A stretch of 64,000 bases of DNA, from positions 3,038,001 through 3,102,000 of the forward strand of contig NC_071328.1 in NCBI RefSeq assembly GCF_010183535.1, in the 5' to 3' direction. Of the stretch, positions 44,927-64,000 are shown in pieces. A model generated the notes under the pieces. The model was not told where the DNA came from, ran no database searches, and was given only the letters and a program-made list of their open reading frames with translations. The translations under genes and the position numbers were made by a program. This DNA is from Caenorhabditis remanei (lineage: Eukaryota > Nematoda > Chromadorea > Rhabditida > Rhabditidae). Within the stretch, counting starts at the first letter, position 1, and every line of letters begins with the position of its first letter.

Positions 44927-45405
44927 GTAAATACTGTAATAGAACGGCACCTGTATTATAACGGCACCCCGCCTATACTCAGAATTCATGAATATGATTA
45001 TCCCGGTGGTCTTTCTTGGTTTTGGTTAGAAGCAACGTGCTGCCTTCTCACAGAAAAGTAAATTTTCTTGAAAAAATAAAAAGGCAACTTGAGTTTCAGC
45101 ACTAAATTTTACCCCAATTTTGGAGCCGGATTTCTCAAAACTGTGAGGGTCACTGCAAAAACTGAATATAGATTCGAAATCAGGGAAACGTCAGCTTTCC
45201 AGCGATATATATATATATCATATTGTGTATCTCCATACTTTGTGTGAGTCATTCCCTAGTTAGTAACTTCTAAATTAACAAATAGAACGTGCAAAAATGT
45301 TTCTCCGTTTAATTTTTATGCGTTTCTGAAACCACAAAATTTCTCTGGGAACCAGTTGAAAAATACAACGGCATGCCGTTATAATACAGTGTTTACGGCA
45401 GTTTC
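44927..45405. mobile_element. TACCGTAAATACTG MITE with an older insert
   Basis: Ends TTTACCGTAAATACTGTAAT and the complement of ATACAGTGTTTACGG. Inside, 45090-45265 is one arm of the CTAGGGAATG foldback family described at 8317-10690. Confidence 0.6.
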
Positions 45406-46060
45406 CCAGATCCAGCCTGCGTCTCTCCCTCTCCCAACACTATTTCTCAAAGTCTGCAACTAATTTGTCTGTGCAAAAGCCATCGATGATGATGACAAAC
45501 ACATCTAAAGATATATTTCCTCCTCTTTCTCTCTTCGCCAAGAAAACTAAAACAAGAAAAAAAGTAGGGGAGGAAAGAGAGAGATATATATATGTGTGAG
45601 CAAATAAAGCCGTGTGGGGACGGAGAGGACGGGCTCCGCGCGAGCCAAGAGAGAGAGATGAGCTCATTTTCTGTCTTCCAATCCTTCCTTACTTCTAATA
45701 TTTATAAATCTCCTACTATCCCATCATTTTATCGGTTCCTTTCCCCCTCTATCCAAAAACTTTTCTTTCGATTCGTCGGCTCGGCGGCGGCTCCATCCGA
45801 AGTTCCTCTCCTCTGCAGGGCCTCTTCTCAAGTACCTCCTCCTCTTCTGTTTTGTGAAAAGAAGAGAGTGTGAGGGGGGCTCAGAGTGTATGTATGTGTG
45901 TGTGTGTGTGTGTGTGTGCAACTGACTTTAAACAAAAATCGGGGAGGGCCTTCCCCCCAACTCCTTCTGTGCCGCCCGTTTTCGCCCAGGTTCACATTGC
46001 CAGAGAGAGATTAAGAGAGAGAGACAGAAATCTCTTCATCAACTCTTTTCTATCCCAATG
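45406..46060 (+). promoter_or_regulatory. GA/CT-rich island with (TG)n, possible promoter
   Basis: Long AGAGAGAG and CTCTTTCTCTC tracts, GGGCTCCGCGCGAGCC, and a (TG)n microsatellite at about 45891-45920. This looks like a nematode 5' regulatory region, but no transcript can be assigned. Confidence 0.3.
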
Positions 46061-47560
46061 AGCTTCTTCTTCTTCGTTTGTTTTCTTTATCCCCCCCCCC
46101 CTCTCCACCTTTGAACTCTTGCCAATCCCTTTCTTCAGCCGCTTGAGAGACACTTTTCTACAATTTTTGAGCCTATCTTTTGAGAATATCTCTGGCGTGT
46201 CGTTTGGCGCGTTTTTTGACCGTGGAGCTATAAGACGTGACATATATCATTGGAAAGCTGACAAAACGCAGATTTCAAATATATATTCAGTTTTTGTCCT
46301 CGATTTTTGGTATTCGAGAAAAACTAGGTCAAAGTTTGCACCATTGACAAGTTTTTACCTTGCCGGCGTGTGAAAAACTCGAAATTTCAAAAATCCCTTT
46401 GCGTTTCGAGTTCTTGACGTACTTGAAGATTTTGGAAATTGATAATTGTAGTTGGTCACTGTATGCTTACAGTGACGCTTACTTACACTGACCAACTTAC
46501 ACTGACAATTTTTTTTGGAAATCGTAACTTGCTTCAAACTTAACATTATGAGCTGAAAAATATACCAAAATGTAGATCTCGACGAGATCTATCCATTTGA
46601 CCTACTTTAAACCAATCTGAAATTTAGTGCCAGACGCTATAATGGTCAGAAGTAAGCCACATACATTTTGGTCGGATTTTCGAAAATTGTGATTTTCAAT
46701 ATATACTAAAGCGAAGATGTCAGAAAAAAGGTTTTCCTTCAGATCTGCAAAAAACTGAAAAACATTTTATTTTCAAATTATGATAAAAATCTGAAATTCA
46801 ATAGGACCTACATTTTGATTCATTTTTTGAGCCCCCGAATTTTTATATTGAAAAAAAAAACGGTCAGACTTTGGTAATTTATAAGTCGAAGCAATGTTAT
46901 AAAGATAGCTCTCGTCGTGATCTACATTTTGGTATACTTTTCAACTCACAGTTTCACATTTGAAGCGAGTTACGGTTTCTTGAAACTCACAAAGTAAGTT
47001 TTCACAAAACGTTTTTTTTTGTTAATTTCCATATTCCATGAGTAGCGACTGCTTGATACAGAGTTAATTGAATTAAAATACTCATAAAACACGATGAGGG
47101 TGAGGTCTACCTCCGCAGTTGCGCTCTATTGAGAAAATTTCAAAATGATGATTTTTGATGGTTGTTCACCGTCACAATGACGTTATCAGTAGAGCGCGTC
47201 TGCGGAGGTAGGCCCATCTTGGTCTCATTTAGCTCCGTATCACAGTCGCTACTCAGCGAATCGGAATTACAGTTTTTCATAATTGTTGCTTTTACGCCAG
47301 ACCCTTTCTATTTTTAGTCGTTTAAAAAAAAACCATTATAAGGAAATTCTAAACCCCCTCTCATTTATCAGTTTTATTGGTGAATTCTAACAAAAAACGG
47401 AGAAAAAAAAGAAGAAAACGAAAAAGCAAAAAAAAGAAGAAAAAATTCAATTCCGCCCTCGCTTTTTCCGTATGTTTTCTTCTCCTTGTAAGGGCACCTG
47501 CTGGCTGGAAAGGGAGTCTCTTTTCTTCTTTTTTTCCTTCAGGCTTCTTCTTTTTTTCTA
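46061..47560. repeat. Repeat-rich upstream DNA
   Basis: Holds foldback fragments with CCAAAATGTAGATCTCGACG (46560-46950), a GGTCACTGTA motif cluster near 46450, and a small palindrome 47095-47225 with GAGGTCTACCTCCGCAGTTGCGC arms split around its centre. No gene. Confidence 0.5.
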
Positions 47561-47869
47561 TTTCTATCAGAGGACAGAGACGAAAGGAGCAGTCAAGCGA
47601 CTACGTCTTTTCACTCAATGAGTGAGTGTGTATTTGTGAGTCCCCTCCCTTTTTTCCGAGCGAAGAGAAGAGAAGAAAAGCCTCCGCCATTCCATTCGAC
47701 ACACGGGGGCTCGGCGAGCAGAGGGGAAAAGCCGCAGAGAGAAAGAGAGACTGAGAGCTCTCCCGTCTATTGATCCCCCCTTTCCATTCCCGCGCGCTGC
47801 TACTTTTTTTCTTTTTATCCGAGACATTCCTCTTTTCCTTAATTTGATCTTATTGCTGTGACTTAAAAT

Positions 47870-48198
47870 CATACTTGCAAATCGGGCCGGCCTGTAACTC
47901 GCTTCAAACTGAGTTTTATGAGCTGAAAAATATACCAAAATGTAGATCTCGACGAGTTCTATGTCCGTGACCTACTATGGGCCGGATGGCTATGCGTTAA
48001 TGTGCCGCGTGCCGGACTAGAATGGCTTTTTTGGCCATTTTGGCGTTTTTTGGCACTTTTTCTCGGCCCGCGGCACATTAACAAATAGCCATCCGGCCCG
48101 TAGCAGGTCACGGACATAGAAACTACATTTTGGTATATTTTTCAGCTAATAAAACTCAGTTTGAAGCGAGTTACAGGCCGGCCCGGTTTTCAAGTATG
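47870..48198. mobile_element. hAT-type palindromic MITE, CATACTTG family
   Basis: Ends CATACTTGCAAATCGGGCC and the complement of CCCGGTTTTCAAGTATG. The 8-bp flanks CTTAAAAT and CTTTTAAT agree at six positions, a decayed duplication. The arms carry GTAGATCTCGACGAG and GGTCACGGACATAGAA. It lies just upstream of the jph-1 first coding exon. Confidence 0.75.
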
Positions 48199-48226
48199 CT
48201 TTTAATGTTTTTAAAAAAATCAATAA

Positions 48227-57002
<8,776 letters not shown>

Positions 57003-57735
57003 TTAAGAGTAGGCAATTAACTTCACACATGCTCAATTCATCATGATTAGGGGTATCAATTTGTATAGAATTTTGAAATTTTTGAAATTTTTTTGAATTT
57101 TTAAAAAAATGAAAAAAATCTTTTTGAAAAAAACTTCTCTAAAAAATAAAAAAAACCACTGTTCACTTTGTTTTTTTCTCCATTTCTTTCTTTTTAATTT
57201 CGAGCGGGATTATGTGATTGGAAAACGTCCCTTTCACTATTTTTACTTGGTGCTCTCCTTCTTTTTCTTATTTCTCCACTATTTTCGACCCAAAATTCTT
57301 TCCCTTTTTCTGAAATACGAACGAATTGTGTCTTCTGTTTCCCATTTTCTCTACCTACTCAATTACATATATTATGTACCATTTCTTCATTTCGTGTCTG
57401 GAAGCATTTGGGATTGTGTCTGGTATGTCCCTGACTAAACCAATTTCTAATTTTCCCTTTTTCATATTTTTATTTAATTTAATATAAACATTTATTTGGT
57501 TGACACGTTATTATTTGAAGCAAAAAATAGACAAATAATGACCAATGCGCTCTACCGACACTTTAGCTGCCTTTACTAAACACGTCATGGATCTCACAAC
57601 CCACGCTCTAAAACACAGAAAAAATAGCTCAATGTAAGCGTCACTGTATTCGAATCCGAAAAATTATAAAAAAGCTAAAACGGATTTTGCTAGAGCGCAG
57701 TTGTGACAGTGAAGTGGAATTCCGCTCAACCCTGA
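57003..57735 (+). other. jph-1 3' flank
   Basis: Probable 3' UTR and terminator region; no clean AATAAA was found. From 57540 on, scattered GCGCTCTACCG motifs. Confidence 0.4.
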
Positions 57736-57739
57736 GCCC

Positions 57740-58381
57740 AATGCACAGTACCCTGCACGAGGAATGCGCAACACTAAAAGCTGTTCCTGTGGAAATGAAG
57801 GCGCATTTGGCGTGCGTGTCTGCGTCTCTCACTTTCGCGTTATCTCTCGCCTAGTTTTCAAGAACGCCCACTCATTTTGAGAATTTGAAAAGTTTGCGAC
57901 TTTTTTCGACTCAGGGACATATCAGGAACTTAGAATACATCAATATGAACAAAAAAACTCATTTTGCCAAAAAATTTTTTCACCTTTTTTGATTGATTTC
58001 TCGAGTTTTGAAGAAAATATCTCATTTTTTCCATTATATATCTTGATAATCATGCTTGAAAAATAGTTTTTCAACGGAAAATCTGAAATTTCACTTCAAA
58101 AAACTAGTTTTTGTCGGTTCGAAAAAGGTACCTTCAGGAAAACGAGCTGATCTCACTGAATACGCAATGGTCGGCGATAAATTTTATATATTTTCGTAGA
58201 GAAAGACTTTCTCTACAATCTGATGGTGTGCAAATCTTGCAAAAATCGCCTAATTTTGAGTAAAACGCTGTGAACGGCGACGTTTTTTGTCTCTCAGTTG
58301 TAAATTTTCCGTATGATGCAAACGCGCACCACGGCTAACTTCACTGAAAATAGTTTACGCATTCCTCGTGCAGGGTACTGT
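57740..58381. repeat. Inverted-end repeat, CACAGTACCCTGCACGAGG
   Basis: CACAGTACCCTGCACGAGGA at the left returns as its complement at the right end. The interior is AT-rich and lacks genes. It is followed at once by a 34-bp perfect palindrome (58392-58425). Confidence 0.6.
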
Positions 58382-58391
58382 GCTCTACATT

Positions 58392-58425
58392 GAGAATGCT
58401 CTACATTGCAATGTAGAGCATTCTC
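58392..58425. repeat. 34-bp perfect palindrome
   Basis: GAGAATGCTCTACATTG joined directly to its exact complement with no spacer. Confidence 0.85.
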
Positions 58426-58569
58426 TAGTGTTGAAAAGAACGAATATAAATGACCCTTTGCGTAATATTGGGTCTCAAAGGGTATCAGCAAATCCAAAAA
58501 AACTGCTTGCCATATTTATGTTCAGCTACTGTGCAAAGCAAACAAAAAATAGGCCAAATTTAACAATAA

Positions 58570-59360
58570 CTTTTAGCACAATTCCAGTTTAGGTGTCCTT
58601 TAAAAAGATGAACGTCCCAAAAAAGTTTAACTATCCCACAAAATAATTAGACGTAACTTGAAAACCGAAAATATAGTTTTGAATATTTAGAAGATCCAAA
58701 AAAACATGCAGACGTCTCTTGAAACACTGAAAAAAAACTAACATGGGAAGTCTTTGGGGACGCCACTTTCAAACGACCTATAAATTTGGCCATAGGTATT
58801 TTCAACCACGGGGAGTCCATTTTTGCAGTCAAAACCTGCTAAATATTTCTTCGAGCCGAGCTGTGAGCTCTCTCGAACTTTTCAAATACCCAGGCCTATT
58901 CACATGGAATCCCAAATCGGCCGTATTTACGCCATCGCGCGGTTTCATTTGTGTTCTCCAGCGGTTTACCTGTGCTCGTACGTCCCGAAAATGAGAATAT
59001 CTTGCGTATACTACTTGTCGATTTGGAATTCCACGTGAAAAGTTTGAGAGCTTATAACTCGGCTCGCAGAGATATTTAGCAGGTTTTGACTGCAGAAATG
59101 GATTCCCCGTGGTCGAAAATACCTATGACCAAATTTATAGGTCGTTTGAAAGTGGCGTCTCCAAAGACTTTCCTTGTAAGCGTTTGATCTGACACCTGGA
59201 AGTAGTTATTACATAAAACATTGTAGCTTGCTTTGGCATTGTCAGCACCTACTTCCTTGGGTACTTTCAGAACAAACTCTTGGTTTTTTTTTCAGTGTTC
59301 AAGGGACGACTAAATATTTTTTGAGCACTTTTGAGATGCCGTTTGAATGATTTAAGGGTT
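58570..59360. repeat. ACGTCCC foldback with a nested foldback
   Basis: The outer arms begin ATTCCAGTTTAGGTGTCCTT. The inner foldback 58741-59180 has TCTTTGGGGACGCCACTTTC arms and a GAGCCGAG..GAGAGCT stem, and matches 42755-43075. Confidence 0.6.
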
Positions 59361-59487
59361 GGCTAAGGGTTTTAAGCAAACTTGTAACGGGCCGGACGAG
59401 GAATTTTTCTAGGTCCGGCTAGGGGTTTGAAATTTAAAAATTACTTCAGAATTCAATCATAAGTTAGTTATGCATCAAGAAATTGGA

Positions 59488-59493
59488 TTTATT
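59488..59493 (-). promoter_or_regulatory. Poly(A) signal of copy B
   Basis: AATAAA on the minus strand, in the same flank as beyond copy A. Similarity between the duplicate arms ends about 30 bp further on. Confidence 0.6.
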
Positions 59494-59633
59494 GAATTTA
59501 AAATTTTAAGAAAATTAAAAAATTCCCTAATTTGACGAGTTTGGTTTTAAGGTATGGAGACAATAGTGGGACGCAGACATAGACATAATTAGAATCATTA
59601 GTTAGTCGTTTCCCAGCCTAATTCCAGCTTACA

Positions 59634-62600
59634 TTATCTGTCTTTAACATACAAATCGAACATTATCTCAAATTCATTTCTGGTGTCTTTCACGTGAATA
59701 CGACTATTGATCCATTGTTCCCTTTTGAAAGCCAGTTGTTCACAGATCGATGGATCCATTGATCGTCTATAGATTGCATGTTGAAGCGGATTCTTTGGAC
59801 AACGAGTGGATGAATCAGTAAAAAATTGACAATAAATGCTCAGATTTGTTTGTCCTCCCAACTGAGCAACTCTCAAAATGTTATCCATGACACGAATTGT
59901 TTCATCTTGTTGAATCACGTTGCAGAAATGGGAGAATCTGATCGATATTCTGTCGGTCGGAAACATTCTTCTAATGTTTGATATCATATTCTCGTAGCCT
60001 CTCTGTTGAGTGTAATTTATTGTTTTAAACATCAATCCATTAGAACAGAAGTGTGACTGTGACAGCTTGACGGATACGTGGTTTATCTTGAGATCTGTAA
60101 AAGTTGAGATGCAATACGGGATAGTAGCGTATTGTACGCCGAAAGTTGCTGAGCTCAAAATTAGGGCCAATGCAAGGTCGCGTAAACGCGCTTCGTCGCA
60201 CAGCGATTGGCATGGTGCCAAAAATGGACTTGGCTGACTAGTGAGTGACTAGTGAGTGCCAAGTTAAAGTTTAGTTTGTCGTTTCTTTCAATGAAAAACG
60301 CGACGCACACGCAACGCGACCGGGACGGTAAATTCAAAACTTTCCGTTGTGGACCTTCGTCTCGCACCCTTGTGGTACCGATATTTTTCGGTACCTACTC
60401 TTTGGGTACCTACATTTTGGGTACCCGCACAGGTCCTTACGCACCCAAATGACCCAAGGCATTGCTGACGCTTTAGCAGTGCAAATTCTTACTGTAGCTT
60501 CAAAGGCGCATAGCAAAAAAGTTTTCATACAGTACACAAAAATACCGTTTTCTACCGAATTCAGTGGAGTTTTGGTGTTTTGTAGCAATAAAAATTCTAA
60601 AACTCCTTTCAACTTATTTTTAATCTCCAAAAGGTTTTTTTCGGTGAAAACATTTTCAAACCATTTTATCTCGTTATGCGCACTGTAGAGTTCTGACGCA
60701 TTAAAAGTAGATTTTGGAGTGATAGAAGGCAGTGGGGGAGACGATACGTAAAGAAACATTTTCAAAAATTACCTGATTGTTTGATCATGCCAGGAGCATC
60801 TTTCAACGAAACTTTACTGAAATACTGTTTGCAAATCCAACTCGGGTCATCCAACATTTTTTCATTCCTTTTAATAATATTCAATTTGACCGATTTCACG
60901 TTCCACCTTTTCAGCATGATATCAATCACTTCTCGTGGCATATAATAATGGTCTCTTTTCTTCACTCCATTTTCATAGAACACTTTTGACTCATTTATCC
61001 ACAAAACTAAATGGTCAACTGATATTTCAGGTCGGACGACGCTGTCTAACAAAACCACGCTATCTTCTTTACATCCGGCGAAAAATGAACAGAAGTTTGC
61101 AAAATCTTCGAGTGTTCTATAAAAAACAAAAAATTTGTATATTAGCACGAATTTAGTCCAGGTATGTGCCCGGGTGGCGTTGAGCGCCTCCCATTTTTTC
61201 AAGAAATTCGAAAATGCGGCGAGAGAGAGTGTGCGAATTGGAGAGACGCCGACACACTCTCTCTCGTCGCATTTTCGCACACTTTGAATTCTTTCAGCGC
61301 CCAAAGCGCCTCCATAGGCACCTCCCTGATTTAGTCCATATGAATTCAAATTATTTTCCCGCGAAACCGGAAGCTTAGTGAAGCGAGTTTGCACACATCT
61401 TGGCAGATTGCCAATTGAGTCGCCCATCAGCATAATGCGGAACCTTATAACGTGGACACAGTAAGACGAACGATAGGGAGTCAAATTTTTCGAATGAAGC
61501 TGACTTTTCTTCCATTTTTCTCGCAATTTTCGAGAAAACTTCGCATAAAAAATATCGAATTCATTAATGGTGCGTCCAAAGTTGCTACAACGACAAATCT
61601 GCGGCGGCCAAGGTTAATTTGTAGATTTGTAGGTTTTGCAGGTTTCGCAGTTGAAAAATTAAGGATGAGCAATAACGCATAACTGCAAACCTGCAAATCT
61701 ACAAATCAACTTTGGCCACCGCAGATTTGTCGTTTTTGCTGTTTTGTAGCAACTTTGAGCGCACCATAAAAAAGAGAAAAATACAATTTTTTTTTGATAC
61801 ATTTTTTGAAATTCGCGTTTTTTTTTTTGGAGCGCAGTTGCTTCATATGGACATTCTGTGACCCAAAGCTTTAGACAAATTTAACAATACTTACCTGCTG
61901 GTTACATGCAATTTATCAAATATTTTGAAGCTGGACAAACGGCATAACGTGTCAAACAAGACTGGACCATATTCTCGACATTGGTGAATCATTTCGTTAC
62001 AATCGTCGCACTCTGCACACAATTCTCCTAATCCAATAAGCTTACTCACGTTTGCGCCTGAAAGCACACGTACATGATTGTCTTTGCTGAATCGCACGAA
62101 ATGCATTGTCGGTTTTTACAGTAGAGAGGAAGAAATTCCCACATTTTCAGACCAAACCAGTTTCTGTGCTAATTCTGAATTCCCCATCTACAATACCGTC
62201 CAAAATGTTGTAAACTGTGGCCGTTTTTAGTTGAAATTGCCCAATTTTAAGAGTGTAGCATGGTAATACGTATGGACACTCACAAGAGAGTTATTTACAT
62301 ATCGACAAAGTTCCCTAAAATCGACCTATTTCAGTGTAAAATAGTGCAATTTTTGAGCTGTCGTCTTAAAATAACCATAACTCTCTAAGGAGTTTCCCTA
62401 CAAAAAAGTTGTCAACTACAAAAATTGAGCTCTATTTTTGATATGTATGATCCATTAAAAATATACTTGATGGGATCAACAGTATTACCATGACACACTC
62501 TCGAAGTTGGCCGATTTCAACTGAAAACGGTCAAAGTTTACAACCTTTTGGACGGTACTGTAATTGAGCGTAGGCTCAAACAATACGAGACAAACGAAGG

Positions 62601-63846
62601 TCAAACCCCTTGGCACTGAGTCAAGTATTTTTTGGCACAGTGCCAACCGTTGTGCGACGGTGCGCGTTTCCGCGGCCATGCGATGGTGTGGCAACGCAGA
62701 GAATAAGGATCCGCAACAAAAAGCTTTGAATTTACCGGCCGAGTCGCGTCGCGTTTTTCATTGAAAGATATGACAAACACACGCTAAACTCGAACTTTGT
62801 ACTGAGTCTTTTTTTGCACTGTGCCAACCTCTGTGCGACGGAGCGCGTTAACGCGACCTTGAACTTCGCATCGAAATGACTCCTAAGAGTGTCAGTGAAA
62901 TGTCCCCCAACATTTAGTAACCCCTGAGTGAATGCCCCTAGGAGTCCGAGAAGTTCATTAGACTGTGCTTGCACCAATAAGAGAAAGAGTAAAAACTCAC
63001 GATTCGATCCAATCAATTCATTATAGACCAGATCATGAAATTTCTCAGCGAACACTCTTCCCGCATTGCTAATGTTTTTTACGATAATCTCTTCAACTTT
63101 CACTTTTGCAACATTTCTGAGAAATCTGAAATTATTATCCGATTGATTTTTCTCATACTTGTCAACCGGGCCGAAACGGGCCGACACGGGCCGGATCGTA
63201 ACTCGCTTCAAACTCAATGTTATAGGCTGAAAAATATACCAAAATGTAGATCTCGACGAGTTCTATGTCCGTGACCTACTACGGGCCGGATGTCTATTCG
63301 TTAATATGCCGCGGGGCGGGCTAGAATGGGGTTTTTGGTCATTTTCGCGTTTTTTGGCACTTTTTCCCGGCCCGCGGCACATTGTCGAATAGCCATCCGG
63401 CCCGTAGTAGGTCACGGACATAGAACTCGTCGAGATCTACATTTTGATATATTTTTCAGCTCATAAAATTCAGTTTGAAGCGAGTTACGAGCCGGCCCGT
63501 GTCGGCCCGTTTCGGCCCGGTTGACAAGTATGATTTTTCTTACTCTCATAGTCGCTTCTGTGACTCACCTAAAGTAGTTGGGAACAACGGTTTTCTTCAC
63601 TTTTCGATAGTTTATATAAATATGATCTTTTATAGTCTCCGGGTAAAATACATTCTCCGGTGCTCCAATACATTCCATTTTCATCCTCCGATAGTTTAAT
63701 CTAATCGATCGAAGAAAATTCGCATTGAAAGATGAATTCACCAATCGAATACTCACATTTTTTGTGAAATCTTCGGAAAGATGATCGAGAATGTTTTCGA
63801 GCAAGTGTTCGTTATTGAGCACTTTTCTGAAAAGCAATTCTGACAT
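59634..63846 (-). CDS. Uncharacterised protein, inverted-duplicate copy B
   Basis: Mirror twin of 14283-18873. Five exons on the minus strand: 63846-63569, 63125-63001, 62057-61895, 61116-60773 and 60094-59634 (TGA), in frame, 456 residues. Exon lengths equal those of copy A except exon 3, which is 6 bp shorter in the Cys cluster (CAECDDCNEMIHQC). By eye the last exon differs at about 4 of 153 residues, exon 1 at about 6 of 93, but exon 4 at about 25 of 115. Intron 1 is enlarged by the hAT element 63154-63532. Both copies are open and have intact splice sites, so both may be expressed. The family and function are not recognised; an N-terminal F-box-like helix pair is possible. Confidence 0.78.
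61190..61290. repeat. GAGAGAGTGTG hairpin in copy B intron 3
   Basis: AAATGCGGCGAGAGAGAGTG pairs with CACTCTCTCTCGTCGCATTT. Confidence 0.65.
61568..61766. mobile_element. Small TIR element with a TAA target
   Basis: Ends TGGTGCGTCCAAAGTTGCTA and the complement of GCAACTTTGAGCGCACCA; TAA on both sides (61565-61567, 61767-61769) fits a PIF/Harbinger-like MITE. The arms carry CGACAAATCTGCGG and AATCTACAAAT. Confidence 0.65.
62191..62560. mobile_element. Tc1/mariner-like MITE in copy B intron 2
   Basis: Ends CAATACCGTCCAAAATGTTG and the complement of CAACCTTTTGGACGGTACTG, flanked by TA (62189-62190, 62561-62562). Mirror arms contain TTGTCAACTACAAAAA and GTGTAGCATGGTAATAC. Confidence 0.75.
63154..63532. 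mobile_element. hAT-type palindromic MITE, CATACTTG family, full copy
   Basis: Ends CATACTTGTCAACCGGGCCG and its complement; exact 8-bp duplication ATTTTTCT at 63146-63153 and 63533-63540. At 379 bp it is the cleanest full-length member. It sits in intron 1 of copy B, where copy A has only a 41-bp intron, so the insertion is specific to this duplicate. Confidence 0.9.
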
Positions 63847-64000
63847 GTTCTGATAGTGAGTAGGAAAAAGGCACGCAATACGGTTGGAGACAGGGAAGGT
63901 CTGCAGTGGACCGTCTGCTGTTGCGCGCACACGACCACCAGAAAGTGTTATCTCGATTCAAACATTTTACCGCGAGACCACCTTTGTCCAGTGGAGCATC

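Noticed and set aside
45592..45873. 93-codon frame in the GA-rich island
   Set aside because: No homology recognised and composition follows CT/GA tracts; more likely regulatory or UTR DNA.
60095..60221. N-terminal extension MAPCQSLCDEARL of the last exon of copy B
   Set aside because: It reads through the TTACAG acceptor at 60095-60100 into intron and repeat DNA; copy A has no equivalent.

Overview
The window is nuclear DNA from a nematode, almost certainly a Caenorhabditis species. Introns are GT-AG with TTTCAG-type acceptors, several start codons sit just behind a trans-splice-like acceptor, and the genes include a nematode-type nuclear hormone receptor, a multi-membrane-span receptor and a junctophilin with the typical layout. 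The DNA is AT-rich and most of it is intronic or intergenic repeats. I rebuilt all gene models by eye from splice signals and frame continuity; no search was run.

Layout. 1-923 (-): first two coding exons of a nuclear hormone receptor that runs off the left edge. 5520-10968 (-): four-exon multi-pass membrane protein whose first intron is packed with nested transposons. 14283-18873 (+): five-exon gene (copy A) of a family I do not recognise; its near-twin, copy B, lies inverted at 59634-63846 (-), so 14.1-19.1 kb and 59.5-64.0 kb are arms of an inverted duplication about 40 kb apart. 21180-21425: a stray copy of the last exon of the membrane protein. 21611-24219: an LTR retrotransposon with identical LTRs, a 5-bp target duplication and an in-frame deletion of reverse transcriptase. 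24540-25026 (-) and 25235-26019 (+): a head-to-head pair, a CTF8 homologue and an uncharacterised charged protein, sharing about 200 bp. 27751-37103 (+): taxilin homologue with very large introns. 48290-57002 (+): complete junctophilin (jph-1), ten coding exons, preceded by about 11 kb without a clear gene.

The most distinctive content is the mobile DNA. Reading the element ends base by base gives many non-autonomous elements with exact 8-bp target duplications, the mark of hAT transposition. One family (ends CATACTTG/CAAGTATG, GGCCCGG-rich) has at least nine copies here; a second (ends CAGAGYTG/CARCTCTG) has five; two more types are single copies. Tc1/mariner-like MITEs (TA, CAGTACC ends), long foldbacks, tRNA-like units and a recurrent 'GCGCTCCACCGAAA' hairpin family fill the rest. 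Several elements are nested and give a relative order of insertion.

The genes do not form a pathway. CTF8 acts in replication and cohesion, taxilin in vesicle traffic, junctophilin at ER-plasma membrane contacts. Two of the genes (taxilin and jph-1) carry long inverted repeats in separate introns that could pair in the pre-mRNA around internal exons. No CRISPR array, rRNA or convincing functional tRNA was seen.
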